64,000 bases of DNA, taken from Turnera subulata. Its lineage: Eukaryota; Streptophyta; Magnoliopsida; Malpighiales; Passifloraceae. The position numbers were made by a program, and so were the translations under genes. Below are positions 23,852 to 35,220 of this stretch, piece after piece (the stretch's first letter is position 1; each line of letters starts with the position of its first letter). Below the pieces are notes generated by a model, which worked only from the letters and a program-made list of their open reading frames with translations, made no database searches and was not told the origin of the DNA. The stretch is from NCBI GenBank assembly GCA_028386065.3, contig JAKUCV010002014.1, forward strand, positions 79,541-143,540. The letters run 5' to 3'.

Positions 23852-26408
23852 TATGACACCCCGTGCATACCCTAGAGCATCATGTGATGCCTATATGACC
23901 GGAGATGGTTCTTGACGTAGAATATGGCTTATAGTGCTCACGGGCTTGACCTAGTGTGGCCAACTATGTGCGGAAAAGTGCTAAGGCACGGGTTGGACAA
24001 CTTGGAGGTACCAAGAGCCCGATCAATTGGTCGACATATGTTGGTTAGTGTTGCCAATGTATTTCTTAGGTGCAATTAGTGCATTGGAAGAGCAATTGCT
24101 CAAAGGCAATACCCGTTGGCTCGAGTTGGCACGGAATGGTGCATAACGGGGGCACCGGGGTCCCGTTGGTGCACAATCGGACCCGATGGTGTGTAAAGTC
24201 GTGATTGGCCAAACCAACCAATCAGAGTGAGCCAAGTAGCATGGGAATGGGCTGCTGGTGGCTTTAGGTGTGCATACTAGCAGCTTGGTGCCACGAGCCA
24301 ATTGGACGGAAAACAAGCACGAGGTGGCACGTGCTTGTGCAAGTGGCAAGCTTTGGGCAAGAGGTGGTAAATGGGTGCTCACTCACCTACTTGCCCTTGC
24401 ATTAAGGAGGTAAAGCAGGCACCTCCACCCATATCTCCAGTATCAAAATTCTCAGCATGAGAGGAGAAAGGAAGAGAGAAAGACAGAAAGAGAAGGTAAG
24501 TGAGCTAAGGGGTTCTGCTCTCAGGCAGACTGACCCCTAGCCACTAAAATGGTGATTCTGGCAAAACCCCTGGTTGGAATTGAGTAAAACCAAAGTCTAT
24601 GATTAGGTAACATCCATAGCATTCATATGGAACCGATTTTGTGGGATTTGGAGCAGAACTGCGCGAGTTATGCGCTTTGGAATTGAACTATTCTGCAGCT
24701 GTCCAGCAGTAGTGCTCCTGCTTGACCTAGTCTTGGTTTGGATAGCGTATCTTGAGCTTTACACCTTGGAATTGGGTTTTCTTGGTGGCTCTGGAAAGCT
24801 AAGAGGCAGGGCTAAAAGTCTTGTGTTGAAGGTCGAATCTGCTTCTGCCTATAGATCCTATGTATTTTGGGTTGAAGATGATGCTTGTGCAGGGCAGGTT
24901 TTTCCCGATTTGGAGGAAGATAAGTATTGTGAGTTTGAGTTGTGTTTCACATAATATGGTTGCTGTGGGTTTATTTATATATGTGTTTGTGTGTGTCTAA
25001 CAGGGAATTAAGGTCCAAGACACCCACTGGTTCCAAAGGAAAGGGATTGGCCTAGGGATGCCTAGGTGTTGGTAAGTAAATGGGTTTGTGGGAGTAGTGA
25101 TTGCTAGTGGACCCTTTGTCAGGCGGAAGGCCATTATGTATGCTGATTGTGTGTCATTATGTGTGTTATTTACTTGCTGGCCATTGTGGGCTAATCATGT
25201 TTAGTTGGTCTTTGTTGGTTATTTGTGCATAACTGATATGCATTGGTGACTTGTTGGTGTGTGATAATTGTGTTGTATGCTTATGGCATACTTGCTGCCC
25301 TTGTTGGCTTGATTGAGTTGCACTTGTTGGCTTGATGTGCTTGTGATTGGCATTGCACTTGTTGTGCTGATGATTGGCATATGATTGCCTTGTTGTGATT
25401 GCGTTTGTGATTGTGGTACCACTGGCCAGTTGGTTGAGGTGCACAGGGTGCACGAGGTAGTGCTTGCGAGGCTTGCACGTACCATAAGATGGTGGGCACT
25501 TGTAGTAAACTTGTGTGCCAGGAGATGTTTGCACTGGGTGCCTTGTACAGGGTTCTAGTCTGTGAGAGCGATGGCACTTACTTTGCGGAGTTAGTTCCGC
25601 TTGGCTATTACAGATGTGACACGATGTCCGCCGGGAGCTATGTGAGTTGTGGTAGCTAGATATTCAGCATGCCTCATACGTGAGGCTGTGGGCTATTTGG
25701 TATTCTGTATGCCTCATACGTGGGGCTGTGGGCTATATGATATTCGGTATGCCTTGTACATGGGGCTGTGGGCTTAGGAGTAAAATTGTATAAGCTACCA
25801 AACTACGTAGGCTGCCTTGGGGCACATCATACCGTAGCTGGTCGGGGGGAATGAGACCAGAGCGTGTCTTGTACACGAGGGATTATTTTGGGGCGTGAGT
25901 GCGCAATATGTGTGTTGTATGCCTTGCACTATGTTAGATGCTGCATGACTTTGTGTTGCTCATGCCGAGCTTTGTGTGCAGTTGTAGTTTCTTTCTTGCA
26001 TGGCCTATTTGCTTGCTGAGTTTTATACTCACCCCCCATTTCCTCCCCTTGTCTTTGAGGTGCGAGGATGAGAGTGCGGGCTGTAGGACAATGGGTTAGC
26101 CGAGTCGTTTGTCTGATTGTATTAATTCATGTAAAGAGGTTAAGTCCCTATGTAACATGAGTTAGTGCCCCTTGTAGCAGAATTTCTATAACATTTGTAG
26201 TATGGATTGTGTTTACACTTTTTAGTGTCTAATGTTGCCTTTGCATTTGTTGGTTTGCTTCCTTTTATGCTATGCATGTCTTGGTTAGTACCCCGCTAGG
26301 AAAAGGCGACTAGCTTATGTGAGAACGAGTATAGGGCTTGGGGTGCCTTGTGGCACGATGTGGGTGCACACGGTACCTGGCCGGTCGCGCTTAGGCGGGG
26401 GCGTGACA
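23852..26408 (+). mobile_element. LARD LTR 2
   Basis: 2,557 bp, uninterrupted. It starts TATGACACC instead of TGTGACACC and ends GCGTGACA. It carries the 40-bp repeats near 25,670-25,790 and an open frame of 94 codons (24,670-24,954) parallel to that in LTR 1. As the middle LTR, it would serve as 3' LTR of one unit and 5' LTR of the next. Confidence 0.9.
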
Positions 26409-26855
26409 GAATGGTAACGGAGCATAGTTATAAAATTTTGCTAAGGGGCATAGGCTGATGAGTCTTATGGCTAGTACCCATCGAGTTAGAGGTTGTGGGT
26501 TGGTGAGAGACATGTGTCTTCCATATGCTTTCAGCATTTTGTTTCCTATATGTTTTATATTTTCTTGACATGAAGTGCTTGATTATGGACTTGTGTAGCA
26601 TGGTTAAGGTATAAGCGGAGTGGCGCTGCGGAAGCGTGGTTGGATTTTTTCTCATGCAATTGGCCATGTGATTTTCTAGTTTGCCTGAGTATGTAATTTT
26701 AACGGCATGGATGGTTCAGTTGGTGCGTTAACACGTGCAACAATATATTGGTGCATAACTAGTGCACTTTTCTGTCCGATTGGGACTATTGGCACGGTTA
26801 GCCAAAAGGCTCTACCGAGGAAATTCGAGGGTGAATTTCAAAAAGGAGGGGATAC
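26409..26855 (+). mobile_element. LARD internal region 2
   Basis: 447 bp with primer-binding-like TGGTAACGGAGC at 26,412-26,423, ten of twelve bases as in the usual initiator-Met site, and a polypurine tract before LTR 3. No coding capacity of its own. Confidence 0.8.
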
Positions 26856-29418
26856 TGTGACACCCATACATACCCTAGAGCATCATGTGATGCCTGTATT
26901 ATGGGAGATGGTTCTTGACATAGAATGTGGCTTATAGTGCTCACAGGCTTGACCTAGTGTGCCCGAATGTGTGTGAAAAAGTGCTAAGGCACGGGTTGGA
27001 CAACTTTGAGGTACCAAAAGCCCCATCAATTTATTTGGTCGACATATGTTGGTTAGTGTTGCCATTCTGTTTCTTAGGTGCAATTAGTGCATTGGAGGAG
27101 AAATTGCTCAAAGGCAATACCCGTTGGCTCGAGTTGGCACGGAATGGTGCACAGCGGGGGCACTGGGGTGCCTGTTGGTGCACAATCGGACCCGATGGTG
27201 TGTAAAGTGGTGATTGGCCAAACCAACCAATCAGAGTGAGCCAAATAGCACGGGAATGGGCTGCTGGTGGCTTTAGGTGTGCATGCTAGCAGCTAGGTGC
27301 CACGAGCCAATTGGACGGAAAACAAGCACGAGATGGCACGTGCTTGTGCAAGTGGCAAGCTTTGGGAAAGAGGTGGCAAGTGGGTGCTCACTCACCTACT
27401 TGCCCATGCATTAAGGAGGTGAAGAAGCCACCTCTCACCCATATCTCCAGAACCAAAATTCGTGCTCAACTTGAGAGGAGAAAGGAAGAGAGAAAGAGAG
27501 AATGAGAAGGGAAGTGAGCTAAGGGGTTCTGCTCTCGGGCAGACTGTAGCCTAGCGACTAAAATGGTGATTCCCGCAAAAATTCTGGTTGTAATTGAGTG
27601 AAACCAAAGCCTATGATTATCTAACATCTATAGCTTTCATATGGCACCAATTTTGTGGAATTTGGAGCAGAACTATGCGATTTATGCGCTTAGCAATCAG
27701 ACTGTTCTGCAGTTGTCCAGCAGCAGTGCTCCTGCTTGACCCTGTCTAGGTTTTGATGACATATCTTGAGTTGTACACTTTCGAATTGGGTTTTCTTGGT
27801 GGATCTAGAAAGCTAAGAGGTAGGTCTAAAACTCTTATGTTGAAGCCTGAATCTGGTTCGGTATGTAGATCCTATGCATTTTGGGTTGAAGATGATGCTT
27901 GTGCAGGGTAGTTTCTACCCGATCTGGAGGAAGATAAGTATTGTGAGTTTGAGTTATGTTTCACATAATATGGTTACTGTGGGTTGATTTGTATAGGTGT
28001 TTGTGTGTGTCTAACAGGGAATTATGGTCCAAGACACCACTAGTTCCGAGGAAAGGAATTGGCCTAGGGATGTATAGGTGTTGGTAAGTAAATGGGTTTA
28101 TGCGGGTAGTGATTGCTAGTGCACCCTTTGCTGGGCAGAAGGCCATTATGCATGCTGATTGTGTGTCATTATACGTGTGATTTACTTGTTGGCATTGTGG
28201 GCTAATCATGTTTAGTTGGCCTTTGCTGGTTATTTGTGCATAACTGATATGCATTGGTGACTTGTTGGTGTGTGATGTTTGTGTTGTATGCTTATGGCAT
28301 ACTTGCTGCCCTTGTTGGCTTGATTGAGTGGCACTTGTTGGCTTGTTGTGCTTGTGATTGGCATTGCACTTGTTGTGCTGATGATTGGCATATGATTGCC
28401 TAGTTGTGATTGTGCTTGTGATTGTGGTACCACTGGCCAGTTGGTTGCGGTGCACAGGGTGCACGAGGTAGTGCTTGCGAGGCTTGCACGTACCATGTGA
28501 TGGTGGGCACTTGTAGTAAACTTGTGCGCCAGGAGATGTTTGCACTGGGTGCCTTGTATAGGGCTCTAGTCAGTGAGAGCGATGGCACTGACCTTGCAAA
28601 GTCAGTTCCGCTTGGCTACTACAGATGTGACACGAAGTCCACCGGGAGCTATGTGAGTTGTGGTAGCTAGATATTCAGTATGCCTCGTACGTGGGGCTGT
28701 GGGCTATTCGGTATTTTGTATGCCTCGTACGTGGGGCTGTGGGCTATATGATATTCGGTATGCCTCGTACGTGGGGCTGTGGGCGAAGGAGTAACATTGT
28801 ATAAGCTACCAAACTACGTAGGCTGCCTTAGGGAACATCATACCCTAGCTGGTCGGGGAGAATGAGACCAGAGCGTGTCTGGGACACGAGGGATTGTTTT
28901 GGAGCGTGAGTGCCCGATATGTGTATTGTGTGCCTTGCACTGTGTTAAATGCTGCATGACTGTGTGTTGCTCATGCCGAGCTTTGTGTGCAGTTGTAGTT
29001 ACTTTCTTGCATGGCCTATTTACTTGCTCAGTTTTATACTCACCCCCCATTTCCTCCCCTTGTCTTTCAGGTGCGAGGGTGAGAGTGTGGGTTGTAGGTC
29101 GATGGGTTAGCCGAGTCGTTTGTCTGATTGTATTAATTTATGTAAAGAGGTTAAGTCCCTATGTAGCATGAGTTAGTGCCCCTTGTAGCAGAATTTCTAT
29201 AACATTAATGGTATGGATTGTTTTACACTTTTTAGTGTCTAATGTTGCCTTTGCATTTGTTGGTTTGCTTCCTTTTACGCTGCGTATGTCTTGGTTAGTA
29301 CCCCGCTAGGCAGAGGCGACTAGCTTCTGTGAGAACGAGAATAGGCCTTGGGGTGCCTTGTGGCACGATGTAGGTGCACACGGTACCTGGCCGGTCGCGC
29401 TTAGGCGGGGCCGTGACA
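26856..29418 (+). mobile_element. LARD LTR 3
   Basis: 2,563 bp, TGTGACACCC to GTGACA. The open frame seen in the other two LTRs is closed here by an early stop (about 27,747). Contains the clearest copy of the 40-bp repeats. Confidence 0.9.
28681..28790. repeat. Three tandem 40-bp units with CGTACG core in LARD LTR 3
   Basis: Units start at 28,681, 28,721 and 28,761 with TGCCTCGTACGTGGGGCTGT. The period is exactly 40 bp. Equivalent, more diverged units lie in LTR 1 (about 22,670-22,780) and LTR 2 (about 25,670-25,790). Confidence 0.85.
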
Positions 29419-30772
29419 ACATGTGTTGTTGTTTCTGTACATACAACTTTGGCATAAAGACATTGAAGGGTTGAATTAAAGCAACAAATATAGGAGGGAA
29501 CATCGTAGGAACACTGGATATCATTTACCAGATCCAGACGGAGGAATGCAGAGGGAAATTCACGCCCTACGATCAATGGACATTGGTGGGTTATCCTCAA
29601 CGAAGCCCACTGTCCTCCATATCTCCACTGGTTCCCACATCATTGACCCCATCATCCACCTACTCCCAAGCTTTCCCCTTTCCCACTTCAATGTCCGGTG
29701 CTTGGACACCTACAACAAACAATATCATTCACGTAAAATAAGTCATTGACTTCGACGTACATCCATATATATATATATATATATATCACTGCCAGAAAAA
29801 AGAAAAACAAAGTTAAAAGAAAGAAAAGATTCTGATAATTTAGTCAAATAACCATTTTGGTAGAAAGAAAAAAAAATGAAGAAATATGGTAGAAGATAAG
29901 ACCTTGATAGTTTCTTGTAAATCAGTAATCCGATTTAGATGTTTTGCCTTCGTCCCTTCCCGAATCTTCTTCATCTTCTCCTTGCTCTTTCTCTCAATGT
30001 ACATATGTGTTCGCACAAAAGTCACTGCAAGTATACAGCACGTTGTAGTAAACAAGATCGAATCACAGGGACTACTGTAAGCAACATTGTCCCTAGGATA
30101 GTAATTGATTAGACTGTAAAATAATAAAATAAACAAAGTCGTAATTGAGGTGATAATAAACTGAGATTATAAAGTAAATAAATAGAAAATAAAAAGCAAC
30201 GAATGTCGAGAAAGAGTTGATTTTATATCTAGGCTCAAATGCCTCAACAGGTAACACCCATTGCGTGTAGGATTTGTAATTAAATTCCTAGACTTTAGCT
30301 TCAAGAATCCCTCTTTAGTCATACATCCAGATCTTCTTTCCTTGCTGGGAGTGTTTAGTTTCATTCCCTATTTAAAATTCTGGAAAAATAGGCGTAAACC
30401 CAAATAAAAATAGGGACTTGACGCAATGCCCGCTGTAAGAACGCTGTCAGGCTTGCGATTTATACTGGAATAGGGCACTTCGCTGCGCCTCACTGGTTTT
30501 GGGCGAAAATTCGTAAAATCCTCTACAAAAATGACCTAAATGCACATGGGGGTAACAAAGAGTGAGGAAAGTAGTATTTGGCATAAAAGCAAGTGATTCT
30601 CTAACTAAATACATGAATTAATGCTAAATGTAAGGCCAAAATACTGCAGTGTATGTTGTAAAATGTGTATAATTTCAAGCTCATCAATATGTTAGAGTCA
30701 TCATCATGGTTGGCTTGTGGAGGTTTGTAAAACAGGCTGCCTTTTACATAAGCTGCCTAAGATCTTTATATA
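29419..30772. other. Unassigned region with an AT microsatellite
   Basis: No ORF with a recognisable domain. An (AT)11 tract lies at about 29,765-29,786. The block from about 30,010 ('actgcaagtatacagcacg', then 'gaatcacagggact') looks like a dispersed plant repeat, but I cannot assign it to a family. No element ends or target duplications were found. Confidence 0.4.
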
Positions 30773-31977
30773 TGTGAATACCCGACCCAAAATCACTTGG
30801 GCCTATTCACCTATTCCCTTCACCTTCTTCCTCGGGTCAATCCCATGTCAATGGAGTCGCCATCCAAATTTTATTAAGAGCAAAATTTGGGAAAAACCAA
30901 TGTGTGACTCCTTTAAGCTACATGGTCATGGCGAACCAAAGATATGGGATCGGGGGTTTGTCATAGATGGGAAGGTGTCAGGCACCCATCCATGTTGGGT
31001 CAAAATCTTGTGCAATTGTAAATTATAAGTGTGCCTCGTGTAGGTGTGCAAGTGTGGAAAATAAAGAGAAGGGGAGAAGAAGAAGATTTGGCTTGCATCC
31101 CGTTGTAAAATTAAGACTACCTACGTACCCGAGTGACCGGGGTCAAAGCCACGTAGTTCTAAACATGCATGGCATTATGTCGCCACTTACATCATCAAAA
31201 GCATCAACATATAATCAGCAAAGACCAATCAAAAGAGTTCAGTGTTACCTCTTGTAGCCCTTCTCTAGCTCCTTGTAATGGGTTGTGTTCTCCATGCACC
31301 TTCTTGCCACTCCTTAGCTCTATACTTGATCATTTTTCTTGATTCCTCCTTGCTGGACTACTGTTGATACTCCCCACGAAATTTCTCCAGAGTTTCTGCC
31401 TAAAAATATATTTCTAAGCTTTGAGAGGTAGAGTTTCTCCAAGCAACAAGAGCTTATGGGTGTGTATGTGAAGCATGTTATGTGCCCCCTGAAATGTGTG
31501 TGAGGGGTCCTATTTATAGTGTTCTGGGAAACCTAGGGGCGTGGACCTGCTTAATGGTGAAGATTATGCCCGAAAATCTGGTCCAAAACCGCGTAGGATC
31601 GAATTAGAAACAAAATCAAAAAAATCGGAGATTTTGGGCACCCATGACCGCCACTGTCGACGGTCATCTTCTGGTTGACTACCAGTGCCGGCAGTCATGT
31701 GGGGATGTCCGCCAGCACCTCGCGGCCGCCGGTCACCCCGCGTGTCACCCGTTCTTTCCTTTTCGACCCCTAATCCCCTAATTCATCTATGATTTGATCC
31801 TACCGCGTAATCAACCTCCAATCAACCCAGAATCACTCAGTTACTTGATCATCACTCCCCTAAATCATTCCATAGTTGATTAATTACACATTAATGCCCA
31901 TTTCACACTAAATCATACCAAAAACAACATTTCCACATAAATGATGATTTAGCTCTGATTTAAATCATCTCATTAAC
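30773..31977 (-). mobile_element. Truncated LTR of the TR-GAG family, inverted
   Basis: Reverse complement of a diverged LTR of the element at 35,221-43,243. It begins at 30,773 with the inverted 3' terminus (TGTGAATACCCGACCC) and keeps the LTR TATA box (TATAAATA, inverted at 31,511-31,518). About 440 bp of the LTR's 5' part is missing. It ends abruptly where the truncated gypsy LTR begins. What precedes the terminus is not a primer-binding site, so it is a 3' or solo LTR. Confidence 0.8.
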
Positions 31978-32996
31978 CACAAGTATGCAACCAAACTTAC
32001 ATAGATTTAGGCCTCACTAGGCCCTTCCCTTTCCTTTAGTGCTCTTGTGTTTCTAGCACCTGTCACATACAAATAACCACCAATAAAAGACATAGCAATA
32101 CAAAGCATTAAGTAGGAACTTATACAAGTTAGCCCACACACCAACTAGCCAAGTTAGACCAATCGGCTGGCACCAATGCGTGCATTGGCACACCAACCTT
32201 AGCCATCTGCCCTAACCAAGTGCATTAGAACAATTATTTGGGCACTTGTTAGACCTACAAGCCATCAGGTTATCATGTCCAGGCCTGTTAGCCACTAAGA
32301 GGGCCAATTGGTCACCTGTAGGGACAATTGGGCGCACCCAGCGCACCAATTGGCCTCCTGCGGGCCAATTGTGCATCAGTTCGACCAACCAACATCCCCA
32401 CCTAAAATACTGCCTTTCCACCATTCAAAATCAAACAAAAAAGCCATACACTCCACTCAAAACCAAATTGTTGCATTGTCCAAGCCAATAGCACATTAGG
32501 CAAGCTAATTGGCACCAAAACAAGCATAAATCCTAATCAAGCTCACTTACCCCCTTCCTTTGTGTGTAAGAGCCTTCGGAAAACCTTGAGAATGCTAAAT
32601 CTTTTCTTCTTGAGTCTCTCCCACATTTTTTCCATAAATGAGGGGTGAGGTGACTGTTTGGGCAGATAGCAGGTGACTAAGCAGCCACTTGCCTACCTCT
32701 TGCCCTTATACTGCCACCAAGCCTAGGCAGCTCTCCACCTCATGCTTATTTTTTAAACCAACAGAGCCAAGCCAGTTCGTCCATATTTAATCCTCACATA
32801 ACCCTCACTTAGTTTTTCCCAAGCCCTTAACACACCATAATCCGCGATTAAGGCTAATCACACGCTAATTAGTCCAAGCGTGCCAATGGCTAGCCAACTG
32901 GAACCAGCTAACTGCGGTCAACTGAAACCAATCCTCTTCCAAACACCTTTCCTCATCAAGTAGACACTTTCATCCTCGATTATATGGGTTATCACA
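31978..32996 (-). mobile_element. Truncated 3' LTR of the gypsy element
   Basis: Matches the inner part of the complete LTR at 55,131-57,017 from about 55,998 upward. It starts (minus strand) at 32,996 with TGTGATAACCC, directly after the polypurine tract. About 870 bp of its outer end is missing. Several CAATTG-centred motifs lie at 32,303-32,375, as in the other LTR. Confidence 0.9.
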
Positions 32997-33015
32997 TCAT
33001 CTCCCCCTTATATAA
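32997..33015 (-). promoter_or_regulatory. Polypurine tract of the gypsy element
   Basis: On the minus strand TATAAGGGGGAGATGA precedes the LTR start. This purine run primes plus-strand DNA synthesis. Confidence 0.85.
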
Positions 33016-34072
33016 AATTCGTCCTCAAATTTACCTGTAAATAGGTGCGGATACTTGTCCATCATTTCTTTCTCGGATTCTTAAGTAACCTCCTGTCCTG
33101 AGGGGTCTTCCTACATGACCATCATAGAAGCAACTTCCTTGTTACGGAGTCTGCGCACTTGCCTATCCACTATCATAATTGGTTGTGCTTTATAAGTCGG
33201 TTCCTCCCCCAACTAAATCTTCTATGGTGCTAGAACATGTGAGGGATCCGACAAATATTTCCTTAACATCGACACATGAAACACCAGGTGTATCTGTGAC
33301 AAATTCGGTGGTAAAGCAAGATGATACGCCACTGGTCCGATCTTCTCAAGTATCTTAAATGGACCTAGATATCGGGACTCAATTTGCTTTTTCTTCTGAA
33401 TCGTAGCACTCCTTTTGTGGGTGACACTTTAAGGAAAACCATGTCCCCAACCGAAAATTCTAACTCCCATCTCCTATTGTCTGCATAGGACTTTTGCCTA
33501 TTCTGGGCAGCAACTAAATTCTCACGGGTAATTCTCACTTTCTCGGCTGTCAGCTCCATAACCTCAGGCCCTAGCAATCTTTTGACCCCGACTTCATCCC
33601 AACAAACCGGTGTCCTACATCTGCGACCATAAAACACTTCATATGGAGCCATACCAATACTGGATTGGAAGCTATTTTTATAGGCAAATTCGACCAAAGA
33701 CAAGTATTTATTCCAACTATGCCCGTAACTCAGCACACAAGCTCACAGCATATCTTCCAGAATTTGTATTACTCGTTCACTTTGCCCATCGATTTGAGGG
33801 TGGAATGCTGTGCTCAAGTCAAGTTGGGTTCCCATAGCTTCCTGGAAGCTTTTTCAAAATCTTAATGTGAGTTGTGGGCCTCGATCAAAAACTATAGATA
33901 CCGGCACACCATGTAATCTCACAATTCCATCTATATAAACTTGAGCTAGCTTGGCAAAATTATAAGTAGTCTTCACTGGCAAGAAGTGAACAAAAGTACT
34001 CAATCTATCAACAATCACCCAAATGGAATCGAATCCACCAGGAGTCCGCAACAATCGACTAACAAAATCCAT
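33016..34072 (-). pseudogene. Gypsy integrase C-terminal part and chromodomain-like tail
   Basis: From 34,072: MDFVSRLLRTPGGFDSIWV is the start of the integrase core, with VSIVFDRGPQLTLRF holding its second catalytic Asp. From 33,736 the frame resumes with NSFQSSIGMAPYEVFYGRRC and SVGDMVFLKVSP. Below 33,365 the frame is broken but readable: HLALPPNLSQIHLVFHVSML, then a tail like the CHD_II chromodomain of Tekay/Del elements. The GAG to DRG change at the catalytic region and the stops indicate loss of function. Confidence 0.85.
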
Positions 34073-35220
34073 GGCAAATCTTTCCCACTTCCACTATGGA
34101 ACCGACAAGGGCTGAAGTAACCCTGGCGGTTTTTTGTGCTCCCCCTATACTTGTTGGCATATCAGACATCTAGCTACATAATCTGCTACATCTCGCTTCA
34201 TATTGTTTCACCAATAATGTTTTTTCAAAACACGATACATCTTGGTGGAACCTGGGTGCAACATATATCGGGTCTAGTGTGCTTCGTTCAGAAGTTTGTT
34301 GCAAAGATTTCGGACATTAGGAACATACATCTTTGCGCCAAACCTCAGGATACCATCATCCGTAACCACAAATCCAGCTAGTTCCCCTCGGCTCACCTTT
34401 TCCTTCCATGATTTAGTTTCAGCATCATTATCCTGGGCCTTTGCAATTTCATCATTTAAAATGGGGCGCACTCGGTAGTGTGCCAACAATGCTCCCGATT
34501 CAGATATCGCATAATGCAAGCCTTGATCCAACAACTCATGCCATACTTCAACCATGGACCTTTTGACCACATGAAAATGCACCAAACTACCAACAGATTT
34601 CTGGCTCAAAGCATCAGCTACAACATTTGCTTTTCCAGGATGGTATTTAATGACATAATCGTAATCCGTGAGCAACTCGACCCATCTCCATTGCCTCAAG
34701 TTCAGAACTCGCTGCTCCATTGTGTACTTTAAGCATTTATGGTCTGTGTAAATCTCACAAGGCTCTCCATACAAATAATGTCTCCAAATTTTCAGAGCAA
34801 ACACCACTGCTGCCATTTCAAGATCAAGCACCGAATAATTCTCCTCATTCTTCTTGAGTTTCTAGGATGCATAAACAATCACCCTGCCATCCTGCATCAG
34901 TACACAGCCAAACCAACCCTCGATGCATCACAATAAATGGTATACACTCCATCCTCCTTAGGCAATGCAAGTATCTGTGCGGTGGTTAACCTGTGTTTCA
35001 GCTCCTGGAAGCTAGCCTCAGAAGAATTATTCCACACAAATTGTTTCTTCCTTTGGGTCAGCCCACACAATGGTGCAGCAATAGAGGAAAAGCCATCAAC
35101 AAACCGACGATAATATCCTGTCAGCCCAAGAAAACTCTGTACTTTAGTCATATTGGTCGGCCTAGGCCACTTCACAATTGCCTCCACTTTTTGCGGGTCT
35201 ACTTCGATACCTTAGCCAAT
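34073..35220 (-). pseudogene. Gypsy reverse transcriptase end and RNase H
   Basis: From 35,187: [20 protein letters not shown] and [14 protein letters not shown], the thumb/connection of gypsy RT. From 34,831: [20 protein letters not shown] and [20 protein letters not shown], the RNase H domain. A frame change separates the two. The coding sequence is interrupted at 35,220 by the TR-GAG element and resumes at 43,244. Confidence 0.88.

Larger units (their letters stand above)
19377..29418 (+). mobile_element. LARD-type gypsy derivative arranged LTR-internal-LTR-internal-LTR
   Basis: Three copies of a 2.53-2.56 kb LTR (TGTGACACCCC...CGTGACA) are separated by two internal regions of only about 446 bp. 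Each internal region starts with a primer-binding-site-like sequence and ends in a polypurine tract (AAGGAGGGGATAC) directly before the next LTR. Neither carries gag or pol. This is a large retrotransposon derivative that must be moved by another element's proteins. The three-LTR form is what unequal recombination between LTRs of two copies produces. ACAAC flanks the array at 19,372-19,376 and recurs at 29,416-29,420, but overlaps the right LTR end by three bases, so the target duplication is uncertain. Confidence 0.9.

Noticed and set aside
20176..24954. Conserved 94-97 codon ORF in LARD LTR 1 and LTR 2
   Set aside because: Closed by an early stop in LTR 3. It lies within LTR sequence and has no domain; shared ancestry of the LTRs explains the similarity.
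29416..29420. ACAAC as certain target duplication of the three-LTR LARD
   Set aside because: The right copy overlaps the LTR terminus by three bases, so the match may be chance.
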